Below are positions 1 through 8,060 of a stretch of 9,722 nucleotides of DNA, in pieces. Numbering within the stretch: the stretch's first letter is position 1; the number at the start of each line of letters is the position of its first letter. The notes below the pieces were generated by a model, which saw nothing but the letters and a program-made list of their open reading frames with translations, was not told the origin of the DNA and searched no databases. Origin of the DNA: Bacteroidota bacterium (GTDB lineage Bacteria; Bacteroidota; Bacteroidia; Bacteroidales; Porphyromonadaceae); assembly GCA_023388555.1 (NCBI GenBank), contig JAEWGA010000010.1, forward strand, positions 1 through 9,722, in the 5' to 3' direction. Made by a program: the position numbers and the translations under genes.

Positions 1-668
1 GCAAACAGCACCACGATATCAAATACAGGCTTCCTACTCTCTTTCAGGACTAAGTTTGCAAAGTTTCGTATATCGTAGTCGTTTGTTTCCACGTAAGCAA
101 CGGCACGCATAGGTTGCGTTTGGCTTCCACCTTTGGGGAGGGGTTTAGGGTTTGCGTCGGACAGCGGCACAAAGTCGCCCTCCTTAGCCACTTTAACGAA
201 GTGAATAACCTCTTGGTTGTCGGCCTTCAGCACAACGGGCAGGAGGAAAAATCCGTAAGGTAATTTATTGTATCCGGATATTTCGACTTGTATTGTACGC
301 TCTGCCCCCTTTTCTTCGCCTAAGGTTAGTTTATAGTTTTCGGCTGGCAGTAGTTCCAACGCACCAGCACCGTATATTTCGCCGTAACGGCTTAGCAGGT
401 TTTGGTTGGTTTTGGGGTCGGCCACTAAGTTAATGTTGGCGTTGGGGTTTCCTAAATGGAGTTGGAGGGTGGTATTACCGTCTTGAGTGATGGTGGTAAC
501 CCTTCCGTCGGGGTTAACCGAGCCGTTAGGTCCCGTGATGGTAGAAAGAGATAGCTCGTTTTCTTGCGTAACAGCCGGAGCGGGTAGCTCTATCACATGT
601 TTTTGGCAAGCTACGGAGCCAAGCGCCAGGGTACAAGCCAATAGTGCGGGGTATAAATATTGTTTCAT
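1..668 (-). CDS. Probable GH18 endo-beta-N-acetylglucosaminidase lipoprotein, N-terminal part (runs off the left edge)
   Basis: The reading frame is open from the ATG at 668-666 to the window edge (222 complete codons, no stop). Residues 1-21 form a lipoprotein signal ending in GSVAC, with the lipidated cysteine at C21. Residues 30-165 form a beta-rich N-terminal module like the DUF1735-type domain that precedes the catalytic domain in Bacteroides BT_3987. Residues 188-222 (beginning MRAVAYVETND and ending VFDIVVLF) resemble the first two strands of the GH18 barrel in that enzyme family, which cuts the chitobiose core of N-glycans at the cell surface. The DxxDxDxE catalytic motif would lie beyond position 1, so activity cannot be judged here. 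The gene starts 12 bp after the stop of the upstream LamG lipoprotein and is the fifth gene of the operon. The family call is recognition by eye and is fairly strong; the substrate is inferred. Confidence 0.8.
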   Translation of the reverse strand, partial: MKQYLYPALLACTLALGSVACQKHVIELPAPAVTQENELSLSTITGPNGSVNPDGRVTTITQDGNTTLQLHLGNPNANINLVADPKTNQNLLSRYGEIYGAGALELLPAENYKLTLGEEKGAERTIQVEISGYNKLPYGFFLLPVVLKADNQEVIHFVKVAKEGDFVPLSDANPKPLPKGGSQTQPMRAVAYVETNDYDIRNFANLVLKESRKPVFDIVVLF

Positions 669-680
669 AGGATTATAGCA

Positions 681-1904
681 TTAGTTAAGGGGCTGAACTT
701 CAATGGGGTCTTCTTCGGAAAACACTTCTACCTTAGTACTGCCACCAGGTTGTTGCGACTTTAAGGTGAGGTCGTAACCATTACCGGTTCGGTCCTTCAC
801 CGCTTTGTTGTCGGCACTGTCCATTTTCCAATAAGCCAACAGTCCGGGCGTTTTGGGGTCTACGCTGTACATGTTGTCCGCTATTTCGTCCTTTGTACGG
901 GCAACTTTCCATACGCGTAACTCGGCCATACGGGCTTTTATTCCACGTGCATCGTCCCAGCTTTTTCCAATATAGAAGGGGTTTCCTCCTGTTAGGGAAC
1001 CACTGGCTGCAGCCTCTTGTTGCAGTTCACCGTTAATGTAAACTTTGGTGTTGTTGCCTTCGCAAACGCATGCTATGTGGTACCATTGGTTTGTTTCGAA
1101 GGTTAGGGCTACGTTTTGACCATTGCACTGTATTTTGTTGGAGGGTTGGTTTTTACCCGAGTCGCCAAAACGAAGCAGGAGACCGCCCTCGATACCCATA
1201 AAGGTGCTTATTTGCATGTTGGTCCTGAAGGCTTCTACACAAATAAGCCCTTCCAAGGTTACGTTTTCTTCTCCATAGGGGAACGACTTAGCCAAGGCGA
1301 AATAGTCGGCCTGTCCAAGGCGTACGCTCTTCGTTACCTCTACGGACGAAACGGTAGCTTGCACGGTGTATAGGATTAGGTTGTGCGGCTCCATTACCTG
1401 AATACCAGCTGTTGGTTTCACCTCCAATGCGAAGTAGTAACGTTGGTTTGGCTCGAGTTCTGCCTTTTTAGGGTCGATGCTCAGCTCTATGGCGCTGGAC
1501 CTCGTTTCCTCTTTTTCCACCTTTACTTCTTGTGTAAAGGAAACCATTTCTTTAGGCAGGGGTTTGTAGTTGGTGTTTCCCAAGTACTTTTTAACGTGCT
1601 CGGTATCGTAGGCAACAGGCAGAGTCACCTCCTCCTCCACTGGGCGGGAAAGGGAAACGGAAACGGTTACGGCCGAAGTGAGCGGGGTGGTTTCTCCTTG
1701 CTCGTACGAGAAGGCTTGCGGGGTATAGGGCGAAGCCGTTTTGTATTCCTTATCGGCCAGGTAGGTAAAGAACATTGTTTGCTGCCGAGGAGCACCGTCG
1801 GAGGTATTACGCGCAGGCAACGTAGGGCCTTGGCAGGCTACCCACAGCTGTGCCGATAGCGCTACAGCGCAAACACCTAATGTATGTAGTATATTGTATT
1901 TCAT
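681..1904 (-). CDS. DUF1735 and LamG (concanavalin A-like) domain surface lipoprotein
   Basis: This 407-residue protein starts at the ATG at 1904, chosen because it opens a lipoprotein signal (MKYNILHTLG to LWVAC, lipid on C24); a longer frame upstream overlaps the preceding gene and lacks a signal. Residues about 45-185 match a DUF1735 domain, with the typical VSVSLSRP strand and a later YKPLP. Residues about 200-385 form a laminin-G/concanavalin A-like fold: WYHIACVCEG, KVYINGELQ, YIGKSWDD and MAELRVWKVARTKDEI are classic LamG signatures, followed by LLAYWKMD. Such proteins accompany SusC/SusD and are known or presumed to bind glycans. Four cysteines (222, 260, 279, 281) sit in the LamG half, which is unusual. 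The gene follows the GH18-like gene by 13 bp and precedes the endoglycosidase gene by 12 bp. Glycan binding is inferred; no catalytic motif is visible. Confidence 0.88.
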   Translation of the reverse strand: MKYNILHTLGVCAVALSAQLWVACQGPTLPARNTSDGAPRQQTMFFTYLADKEYKTASPYTPQAFSYEQGETTPLTSAVTVSVSLSRPVEEEVTLPVAYDTEHVKKYLGNTNYKPLPKEMVSFTQEVKVEKEETRSSAIELSIDPKKAELEPNQRYYFALEVKPTAGIQVMEPHNLILYTVQATVSSVEVTKSVRLGQADYFALAKSFPYGEENVTLEGLICVEAFRTNMQISTFMGIEGGLLLRFGDSGKNQPSNKIQCNGQNVALTFETNQWYHIACVCEGNNTKVYINGELQQEAAASGSLTGGNPFYIGKSWDDARGIKARMAELRVWKVARTKDEIADNMYSVDPKTPGLLAYWKMDSADNKAVKDRTGNGYDLTLKSQQPGGSTKVEVFSEEDPIEVQPLN

Positions 1905-1917
1905 AGGAGTAATGTTT

Positions 1918-2955
1918 TTAGTGTTGAAGGGCATTAAGTTGGATGTAGTTACGAAGGTTAAGGTAGGTAAGCCCTTTTTCGTACTTCTCCAGGTCGGCCT
2001 CAATATGGAGGTAGGCAACCCCTGCTTTGTTAGGCGCTTTCCAGTTAATAATATCCTGAGGACGTGGCAAGCGAGAGGTTCCAGTGGAGATTGTTTGGGA
2101 GTCGTTGTATCCTTCGTCGTTTTTGGCATCGGTAAGGTCCACTCCGGCAATAACTTTGGCGTTAGGCCACTGCTGTGCCATTGCATCGAAGGTGCTCCAG
2201 GTTACGTCGCCCTTGGGGGCTATCATTAGCCAGTTAGCCTTTTCCATTTCGGCAGTAGCCTCGGTGGTGGGGTTCTGGATAATCAGGATTTTCTCTTTAC
2301 CCTTACCTGCCACTTCCGTAACTCCCTGCAATAGCTCCGCCATATCCTTACCTGTTAATAAGGTGTAGGAGGTGGGCAGCTCAACACAAATGCCATCGTA
2401 CACCTTCGTGGCGGCTTGGTACTGCTGCATCTCCTTTCGGGTGTTTTCGGTAAGCGTTTGGGCAGCCTCTTGTTGCATTTTAGCCTCCAGCTCGGCTAAA
2501 GCCTTTAGCTGCTCGGGCTTGCTGGGGGCGTTTCCGGCTGCCCACTCCTTTTCTTTCTGTTTTCGGGCAGCTTTGAACTTGCTTTTAAAGGTTTTGAAGG
2601 CCTTTTTTTGAGCCTCTTCAACGCTGTAAAGGAGCAGTACGCGGGTATGTTTGGTGGTTTGGGTTTGTCGGAGGTCCGCCTGTTGGGTTTCCAACATTTG
2701 TTCTGGTAAGGTATTCACCACCACAATGTCCAACTTTTCGGGGGTATTGTATAGGCTGTAGGCATGGTTTTTACCCCAGTCGGGCAGGAATCCTACAGTA
2801 ACTTGGCGTTGCTCCATGTTCTGCTTATACTCCTTTAGCTGCTGCTCGTTAGGGGTAAGTGTAGGGGCAACAATTTGTACTGGCTCCACCTTGGTGGTAC
2901 AGCTTGCCAAAGAGGCAACCCATAGGCATAGGGGAATATATATTATTCGTTTCAT
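1918..2955 (-). CDS. GH18-fold lipoprotein with degenerate active site, probable surface glycan-binding protein
   Basis: This 345-residue protein starts at the ATG at 2955, where MKRIIYIPLC and a LASC lipobox (C19) form a lipoprotein signal; an ATG 54 bp earlier would bury that signal. The strands VTVGFLPDW (52-60), LDIVVV (75-80), TRVLLLYS (104-111), YDGICVEL (186-193), KILIIQNP (222-229), NWLMIAPKG (241-249), KVIAGVDL (267-274) and AGVAYLHIE (311-319) match the eight-strand barrel of the Bacteroidetes GH18 branch near PF16141. The family motif DxxDxDxE reads D187-G-I-C-V-E-L-P194, so the catalytic glutamate is replaced by proline and the second aspartate by cysteine. Residues 113-183 are a Lys/Glu/Gln/Ala-rich helical insert between strands 3 and 4. 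It lies 35 bp after susD and 13 bp before the LamG gene. A binding role is inferred from the lost catalytic residues and the operon. Confidence 0.85.
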   Translation of the reverse strand: MKRIIYIPLCLWVASLASCTTKVEPVQIVAPTLTPNEQQLKEYKQNMEQRQVTVGFLPDWGKNHAYSLYNTPEKLDIVVVNTLPEQMLETQQADLRQTQTTKHTRVLLLYSVEEAQKKAFKTFKSKFKAARKQKEKEWAAGNAPSKPEQLKALAELEAKMQQEAAQTLTENTRKEMQQYQAATKVYDGICVELPTSYTLLTGKDMAELLQGVTEVAGKGKEKILIIQNPTTEATAEMEKANWLMIAPKGDVTWSTFDAMAQQWPNAKVIAGVDLTDAKNDEGYNDSQTISTGTSRLPRPQDIINWKAPNKAGVAYLHIEADLEKYEKGLTYLNLRNYIQLNALQH

Positions 2956-2990
2956 TGCATCTGTTTGTAATAAGGTTGTATAATGGGGTA

Positions 2991-4550
2991 TTACTTGCGT
3001 ACCCACCACAAGTCCGTGTTATAGCTATCGGGGCCACCTAATTTGGCAACAGCATCGGTAACGGAAGCGCTGTTGTTGGACTTCTCGGTTTGGGTATAAA
3101 CTAACCTTCGGATTCCGCCTTTGTCTTTACCGCTCTCCTGAACGATGTCGGCAACCTGCCCACCACTATTGTTCACCAAAGCACCCATTAGGTTAGGGTA
3201 ACCGGTACGGCGCCACTCGGTGTAGGCTTCAATGGTGTTGTAGGGGTAAAAGTTAATCCACTTTTGAGTGATTATTTTGGAGAGCTTTGTTTCCAGGTTG
3301 GCCGCTTCGTCCCACTTCACCGTTATGGCAGAGCGGAAGGAGGGAGCACTTATTTCTTCCACGTAGCCATCCATAAAAGCGCCACGGGTGTTGTTGTTTT
3401 GCAGGTAAACAGTGGCTAAGTTGGCATCCACACCCCATTGTTCAAAGGATAGTTTAATCCCTTGCTCGTACAACTCTTGTGGGGTATTGCCCATATCCCA
3501 GCCTAATAGGGCACCTTCGGCCTTAAGGAAGGCAACCTCGGCAGCCGAAATCCACATGATAGGCGAGTTCTTTTCTATGTTTGGTACCGAGAATTTGTCG
3601 TTATGATCTTTGGACGCTTTATTCAAGCCGCGTGCACCGGCTATGGCACCTCGTCCTGGGGCTGGCTTAAAGAACTTCTCCATACGAGGGTCCTGAAAAG
3701 CCTTCATGTACTCTACAATATCGGCTCCGGCCCTCATATCCCCCCACGAGACAGATGTTTTGTATGCAGGGTTATCAATGGTTTTTTCTTGCGCATTATC
3801 GGCGTTGGTGGTAATTACACCAGCTTTAACAGCCCACTCGGCATACTCTTTTGCTTTTTCTGGCTCCACGGCCGAGATACGTACGGCTAAGCGAAGGGCC
3901 AAAGAGCGCGCATAGCGTACCCACTTCTTAAAGTCGCCCCCGTAAACTTTATCGTAGTCGGCATATTTAGCATAGCTTACCGGCTCCATGGCATCAATAG
4001 CATCGGCGGCATGTTTAAGGATATCCAAGTAGTTTAGGTAGAGGTCACTTTCCTTGTCGTAAGCCACATGTTTGGCACCGGGTACTACCCCCGAGAAGGA
4101 TATAGGCCCGTATAGGTCGGATATCCGGTGACTAATAGCTACGCGCAGAATGGAAGCCCAGCTAAACTCGAACCTGTTATAGTCTTCGTTCGAGTATGCC
4201 CGTACGGGGTTAAAGTCGGGATAAATGTGGGTATAGGTATCATCGAAGGGGTAGTCGTTCCAACCTTGTCGGGGCGAGAGCTTGTGGAAGTCGTCCGAGA
4301 AGCCGGGCGTAGCGGATAATCCCGAAAGAACGCCCACAATATCAAACGTCATTTGCCAGCCGTTTTCTTGGTTAGGCACCACCCAGTCCTGTAGGTTGGC
4401 TATTTGAGTTCCCCCCCTTGGTATTGTTTTCAGTTCCTCCTCGGTAACACCGTAGGGGTCTTGGTTGTAAAGGGCGAAGTTTTTTGTGCAGGCACTACAC
4501 AGGAGCAATGCTGCTATACTTCCGCTCAGTATATATTTATTGTGTATCAT
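2991..4550 (-). CDS. SusD/RagB-like nutrient uptake outer-membrane lipoprotein
   Basis: This 519-residue protein has a lipoprotein signal (MIHNKYILSG to LCSAC, lipid on C21). SusD proteins are surface lipoproteins that cap the SusC barrel and capture glycan, and this gene directly follows susC with a 23 bp gap. The sequence fits the SusD-like branch near PF12741/PF12771: SWASILRVAISHRISDLYGPI at about 130-150, YGGDFKKWVRYARSLALRLA at about 203-222, MWISAAEVAFLKAEG at 332-346, and the C-terminal RRLVYTQTEKSNN with an ending of YNTDLWWVRK. All of these resemble B. thetaiotaomicron BT_3984-type proteins. The length is normal and there is no frameshift. Which glycan it binds cannot be read from the sequence; N-glycan is inferred from the neighbouring genes. 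Confidence 0.95.
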   Translation of the reverse strand: MIHNKYILSGSIAALLLCSACTKNFALYNQDPYGVTEEELKTIPRGGTQIANLQDWVVPNQENGWQMTFDIVGVLSGLSATPGFSDDFHKLSPRQGWNDYPFDDTYTHIYPDFNPVRAYSNEDYNRFEFSWASILRVAISHRISDLYGPISFSGVVPGAKHVAYDKESDLYLNYLDILKHAADAIDAMEPVSYAKYADYDKVYGGDFKKWVRYARSLALRLAVRISAVEPEKAKEYAEWAVKAGVITTNADNAQEKTIDNPAYKTSVSWGDMRAGADIVEYMKAFQDPRMEKFFKPAPGRGAIAGARGLNKASKDHNDKFSVPNIEKNSPIMWISAAEVAFLKAEGALLGWDMGNTPQELYEQGIKLSFEQWGVDANLATVYLQNNNTRGAFMDGYVEEISAPSFRSAITVKWDEAANLETKLSKIITQKWINFYPYNTIEAYTEWRRTGYPNLMGALVNNSGGQVADIVQESGKDKGGIRRLVYTQTEKSNNSASVTDAVAKLGGPDSYNTDLWWVRK

Positions 4551-4573
4551 ACTATATGCTATGGTTGGGGTTA

Positions 4574-7500
4574 TTAGAATGTAGCCTTAATGCTAACACC
4601 TATGTTTCGTTGTGCTGGCATCATGAAGTAGTCCAGCCCCTGAGCGTAGTTGTCGGTAGAGGAAACGCTTTCGGGGTCGAAGGGTGCTTTGCAATAAATT
4701 AGTGCCAAGTTTCTACCTATCACCGAGAGGGTGAGGTCTGCCTTATTGGCTAACCATTTACGAGGCAAGCGGTACGAAAGGCGTGCCTCTTGCAAACGGA
4801 TATTGTCGGCAGAGTAGGTGTAGTACTGCGCCAGCTTATTTTTACCACGTGTGATAAAGTAGTTTTGGGGGTCCACAGGCACGTTTCCTTCTAAGTAGTA
4901 ACCTTTATCGCGGGCTATCTCGGTATCTTTGGATACTCCCATGTGGTCCAAGGCTGCTTGTGTCATGGAAACCACTAAACCGCCGGTGCGGGCGGTAAAC
5001 ATTAAGGAGAGGCTCAGCCCTTTGTAGGCTAACTCGTTACGCCAACCAAAGTTATACTTAGGCAGTACCGAGCCTAATTTAAGGGGCGTATCAAGGTCGC
5101 GTAAGCTAACGCTACCGTTGCTGGATACAATGATGTTTCCGTTGGCATCGCGGTTAAAGTCGCGAGCGGTGTAAATATCTCCCAGAGTCCCACCTTTTGT
5201 AAGGCGGTACTTAAGTGTACCCAAGCCGGCAACGTCCAGGTAATCCATGCTTTCGCGCTCGTTGGTTATGGGGTTCAGGAAGTTATCGGCCAAACTTAGT
5301 ATCTTATTGTTGTTGTATCCTATGGTGAAGTTGGAGTTGTATTGCCACCCTTCTTCGTTACCTAAGTTCAGCCCCAAGGAGGCCTCTACCCCTTGGTTGC
5401 GCACTTTACCGGTTTGAATCCACATGCTTTCGTACCCCGAAGAACGGTCCACTCCCACGCTTATGGTTTGATTACGAGTAACGGTGTAGTAGTAGGAGCC
5501 GTCCAATGTTAGCATTCCGCCCAACCAGCGGGAAGATATACCTACCTCGTAGGAGTCGGTACGTTCGGGGTAAAGGTTACCCACGGGGTAAACAGAAACA
5601 TTGCTGTAAGTTTTGGAGTCCTTGTTAGGTTTATATGCTAATTGGGTGATGCCACGTTGGAATGGGCTACCTACCGAAGAGTAAGCGGCTCGCACCTTAA
5701 AGTAGCTAAGCATAGGGTTAAGTTTAGCTTTAAGGTCGGGGCTTAGGCTTTCGGTCACGATGTAAGAAAGCCCTACCGAGGGGTAGAAGAACGAGGCTTG
5801 GGGCGAGTTTGCAAGTTGCGATGCCCAGTCGTTACGCCCTGTTATGGTTAGGTATAGGTAGGAGTCCCAGCCCAGCTCGGCACTACCAAAGATGCTTTGG
5901 GTTTGCTCTATCCAGCCAGTAGGCATGGCTTGAGTTTTTTGTGCAGCAAGGTCAATGTTAAACACATTGAACAGGTTGGGGAACCCTTTCTCGTTAAGAG
6001 GCCCTTGAATAAGGGTTTCATCGTAACGGGAGTCCTGAATGGAAGCCCCCAGGGTAGCATTAAGGGAGAGGTGATGCTCTGGAAGCTGGAAGTTTTTGTT
6101 AACGGTAGTCATAAGGTCCGCATAGTTTTGGCGGTCCACATTCCGAGCCTGCCCAAAGAAACCGTTTTTGGACATATCGAAGGTGGCATCGGTAGTAGCG
6201 TACCGGCGGTCCTCAATAACGCCGTGGGTAACATCGCTCCGCACCCGAGCACCAACAAACCATTTTTCGCTTTCGTTCCACTTATATATGTCGTAGGTGG
6301 TATTTAGCGAGAGCATTACGCGCTCCCGGCGTGTGTCGCGCGGGTTTCGGTAAGCTACCCAGTAAGGGTTCTGCAAGGTATAGTCGCCACGCCCGTAATC
6401 CCAGTTCTGCTTGTAAATATTTCGCTCGGGGTCGAATATTTCAAATGTTCTCACCTTACTCATGTTATCGCTCCGAGGCATAAGGTATGCTGGCACCAGC
6501 GGGTTTCGGTATTCGCCTTGGTTTATCATGTTGCGGTGGTTTTGTAGTACATACCCCACGTTAACATCTATCATAAGGTCGTTATTCAGCAAGTAGGTAG
6601 TGTTGCGGGCATTTAGGTTGTAACGGTTGTAAACGTTATTAGGCATAAGCCCGCCCGTGTTGGTTGCCGACGCCGAGAGGTAAGTTTGGTTACGGTCCGT
6701 ACCCCCCGAAACAGAAACGGCATTGGTATGGTTAAAGGCGGTTTGGAAAAAGTCCCGAACGTTGTATCCTTTGCCGCCTTCTGGTATTAGTCCGCCCCAG
6801 GAGTCCAAGCTGCCAAAGCTGCCGTAGCGGTTCTGAAACTCGGGCAACACCAACGGGGTACCCCACTCTCCTGTATAAGAGTAGCTCACCTTGAGTTTGC
6901 CAGCTGCTCCCTTTTTGGTGGTGATGAGTATAGCACCATTGGCAGCTGCCGAGCCGTAAAGAGCCGCAGCCGAAGCACCGGTAAGGATGCTCACCGAAGC
7001 TATATCGTCGGGGTTGATATCTGCTGCGCTTTCGGTAGCACCACTGGAGTCGAACTGCCCGCTCCCCTGTTTGTTGCTGGTATTGGAATACAAGGGTACA
7101 CCATCTACAACATATAACGCGTTATTGCTTTTGGAAATGGACTTAGCGCCGCGCATTACAACACGTGCAGCACTTCCCGTACCGGCAGAGCTTTGGTTAA
7201 TGGTAACCCCGGCAACTTTACCGTTAAGGGCATTTACGAAGTTGGCATCCTTCATGCCCGCCAGCTCTTCTCCTTTTATTTCTTGCACATTGTAGGAAAG
7301 GGCCTTGCTTTGGCGTTTAATACCAAGGGCCGTCACCACCACCTCGTTAAGCTCGGTAGCCTCCTCCTGCAATACTACCACTAAGGGCGTGTTACTGGTA
7401 ACCACCACACTCTGGGGCTTAAACCCCACATAACGAAACTCCAAGGTGCTACCCTGGGGTACCGAAAGCTCGAAAGCTCCATCTATATTGGTTATTGTGC

Positions 7501-7711
7501 CCTTGGTAGAGCCTTTTTGTGCCACCTGAACACCTATCAGCGGCTCACCGTGAGCATCCTTAACAGTACCCTTTACCTTTATGGTATTGGACTGTTGCAA
7601 CTGCCCTTGAACGGGCTGTCCGGTGCTTTCGCTTGCCGCTCTTGGTGTAGCGGTAGCTGTACCAGCTATACAAGCGTACAGTAGCAACGAACTACAAAGA
7701 AGTTTCTTCAT
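4574..7711 (-). CDS. SusC/RagA-family TonB-linked outer-membrane transporter
   Basis: This 1045-residue protein is full length for the SusC family and is the first gene of the operon. A signal peptide covers about residues 1-22 (MKKLLCSSLLLYACIAG, then TATATP). Residues about 44-115 form the carboxypeptidase-regulatory-like beta-sandwich (IKVKGTVKDAHGEPLIGVQV, then FRYVGFKPQ). Residues 119-131, ELNEVVVTALGIK, are the family signature near the TonB box. The plug domain follows, with NALNGKVAGVTI, RVVMRGAKSI and LYVVDGVPL, and the remainder is the 22-strand barrel ending in the aromatic residue F1045, as expected for assembly by the BAM machinery. With SusD it moves oligosaccharides across the outer membrane using TonB-derived energy. 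The start is fixed by the signal peptide; no N-terminal signalling extension for an anti-sigma partner is evident, so control is more likely by another regulator type located elsewhere. Confidence 0.97.
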   Translation of the reverse strand: MKKLLCSSLLLYACIAGTATATPRAASESTGQPVQGQLQQSNTIKVKGTVKDAHGEPLIGVQVAQKGSTKGTITNIDGAFELSVPQGSTLEFRYVGFKPQSVVVTSNTPLVVVLQEEATELNEVVVTALGIKRQSKALSYNVQEIKGEELAGMKDANFVNALNGKVAGVTINQSSAGTGSAARVVMRGAKSISKSNNALYVVDGVPLYSNTSNKQGSGQFDSSGATESAADINPDDIASVSILTGASAAALYGSAAANGAILITTKKGAAGKLKVSYSYTGEWGTPLVLPEFQNRYGSFGSLDSWGGLIPEGGKGYNVRDFFQTAFNHTNAVSVSGGTDRNQTYLSASATNTGGLMPNNVYNRYNLNARNTTYLLNNDLMIDVNVGYVLQNHRNMINQGEYRNPLVPAYLMPRSDNMSKVRTFEIFDPERNIYKQNWDYGRGDYTLQNPYWVAYRNPRDTRRERVMLSLNTTYDIYKWNESEKWFVGARVRSDVTHGVIEDRRYATTDATFDMSKNGFFGQARNVDRQNYADLMTTVNKNFQLPEHHLSLNATLGASIQDSRYDETLIQGPLNEKGFPNLFNVFNIDLAAQKTQAMPTGWIEQTQSIFGSAELGWDSYLYLTITGRNDWASQLANSPQASFFYPSVGLSYIVTESLSPDLKAKLNPMLSYFKVRAAYSSVGSPFQRGITQLAYKPNKDSKTYSNVSVYPVGNLYPERTDSYEVGISSRWLGGMLTLDGSYYYTVTRNQTISVGVDRSSGYESMWIQTGKVRNQGVEASLGLNLGNEEGWQYNSNFTIGYNNNKILSLADNFLNPITNERESMDYLDVAGLGTLKYRLTKGGTLGDIYTARDFNRDANGNIIVSSNGSVSLRDLDTPLKLGSVLPKYNFGWRNELAYKGLSLSLMFTARTGGLVVSMTQAALDHMGVSKDTEIARDKGYYLEGNVPVDPQNYFITRGKNKLAQYYTYSADNIRLQEARLSYRLPRKWLANKADLTLSVIGRNLALIYCKAPFDPESVSSTDNYAQGLDYFMMPAQRNIGVSIKATF

Positions 7712-7982
7712 AATTGGAGATATGTTTTAATGATGATTTTTGTGCTTTTAAACCGTAAAGTACACACCCACAGGCTTAACGCCCTCCGTGTGTTAGCATA
7801 GTTTTTTTAGGTTGGCCATTAAACCATTGCCAAACGCTTATGAGGCTTAACCCTGCCGTATAAGCTCTTTTATGGGGTAGGGTGGCGAAGAGTCATTCAT
7901 AGTTTTAGTTGATAGGGTAAAGATTTTTAGGTACTCAACAAAAAAAAACTTTGTTCAAGGCATTCAAAACTACACAAAAGAA
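7712..7982 (-). other. Long intergenic leader of the SusC/SusD operon
   Basis: About 270 bp without a gene precede susC. The only perfect match to the Bacteroidetes -7 element TAnnTTTG on the minus strand is TAGTTTTG (7972 to 7965), but no TTG element stands at the expected upstream distance, so the promoter is not secure. A run of nine T on the minus strand (7940-7948) directly follows a weak stem (ACAAAAG at 7974-7980 with CTTTGT at 7949-7954) and could attenuate transcription. Nearer the gene, ACACAC (7762-7767) and GTGTGT (7788-7793) enclose a smaller stem. Two related copies of a longer motif also occur here and are listed separately. No coding sequence is seen. Confidence 0.5.
7772..7859. 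repeat. Pair of related direct repeats in the susC leader
   Basis: On the plus strand AGGCTTAACGCCCTCCGT (7772-7789) and AGGCTTAACCCTGCCGT (7843-7859) share the nine-base block AGGCTTAAC and a similar C-rich end. Each is accompanied by CATAGTTTT (7797-7805 and 7898-7906) on the same side. The pairing of two blocks in two copies suggests duplicated binding sites or an old duplication. The match is imperfect and could be chance. Confidence 0.4.
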
Positions 7983-8036
7983 ATACGATACACATAAGAG
8001 CGTTATGTTTTTAACGTCTCTTATGTGTATCGGTAT
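7983..8036 (-). terminator. Strong hairpin ending the glsB-type gene
   Basis: The arms CGATACACATAAGAG (7986-8000) and CTCTTATGTGTATCG (8018-8032) pair perfectly over 15 bp. One bulged base is followed by four more pairs (CGTT 8001-8004 with AACG 8013-8016), leaving an eight-base loop. The stem starts 28 bp after the stop of the small membrane protein gene, and on the minus strand it is followed by the T-rich TATTTCTTTTG, so it suits an intrinsic terminator for that gene. The stem is AT-rich and the T tract is interrupted, so it could also have another role at the head of the susC leader. Confidence 0.7.
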
Positions 8037-8060
8037 ATGTAGTTGTGGCGGTAAAGCGTG

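Noticed and set aside
1383..1859. Long plus-strand frame opposite the LamG gene
   Set aside because: It is the complement of a gene with clear domain signatures and has no recognisable family or start context.
1956..2186. Upstream extension of the LamG lipoprotein gene beyond 1904
   Set aside because: The extension overlaps the GH18-like gene, is proline/threonine-rich without a domain, and would bury the lipoprotein signal that starts at 1904.
2956..3009. Upstream ATG of the GH18-like gene at 3009
   Set aside because: It would add 18 residues before the signal peptide and overlap the end of susD; the start at 2955 opens directly on the signal.
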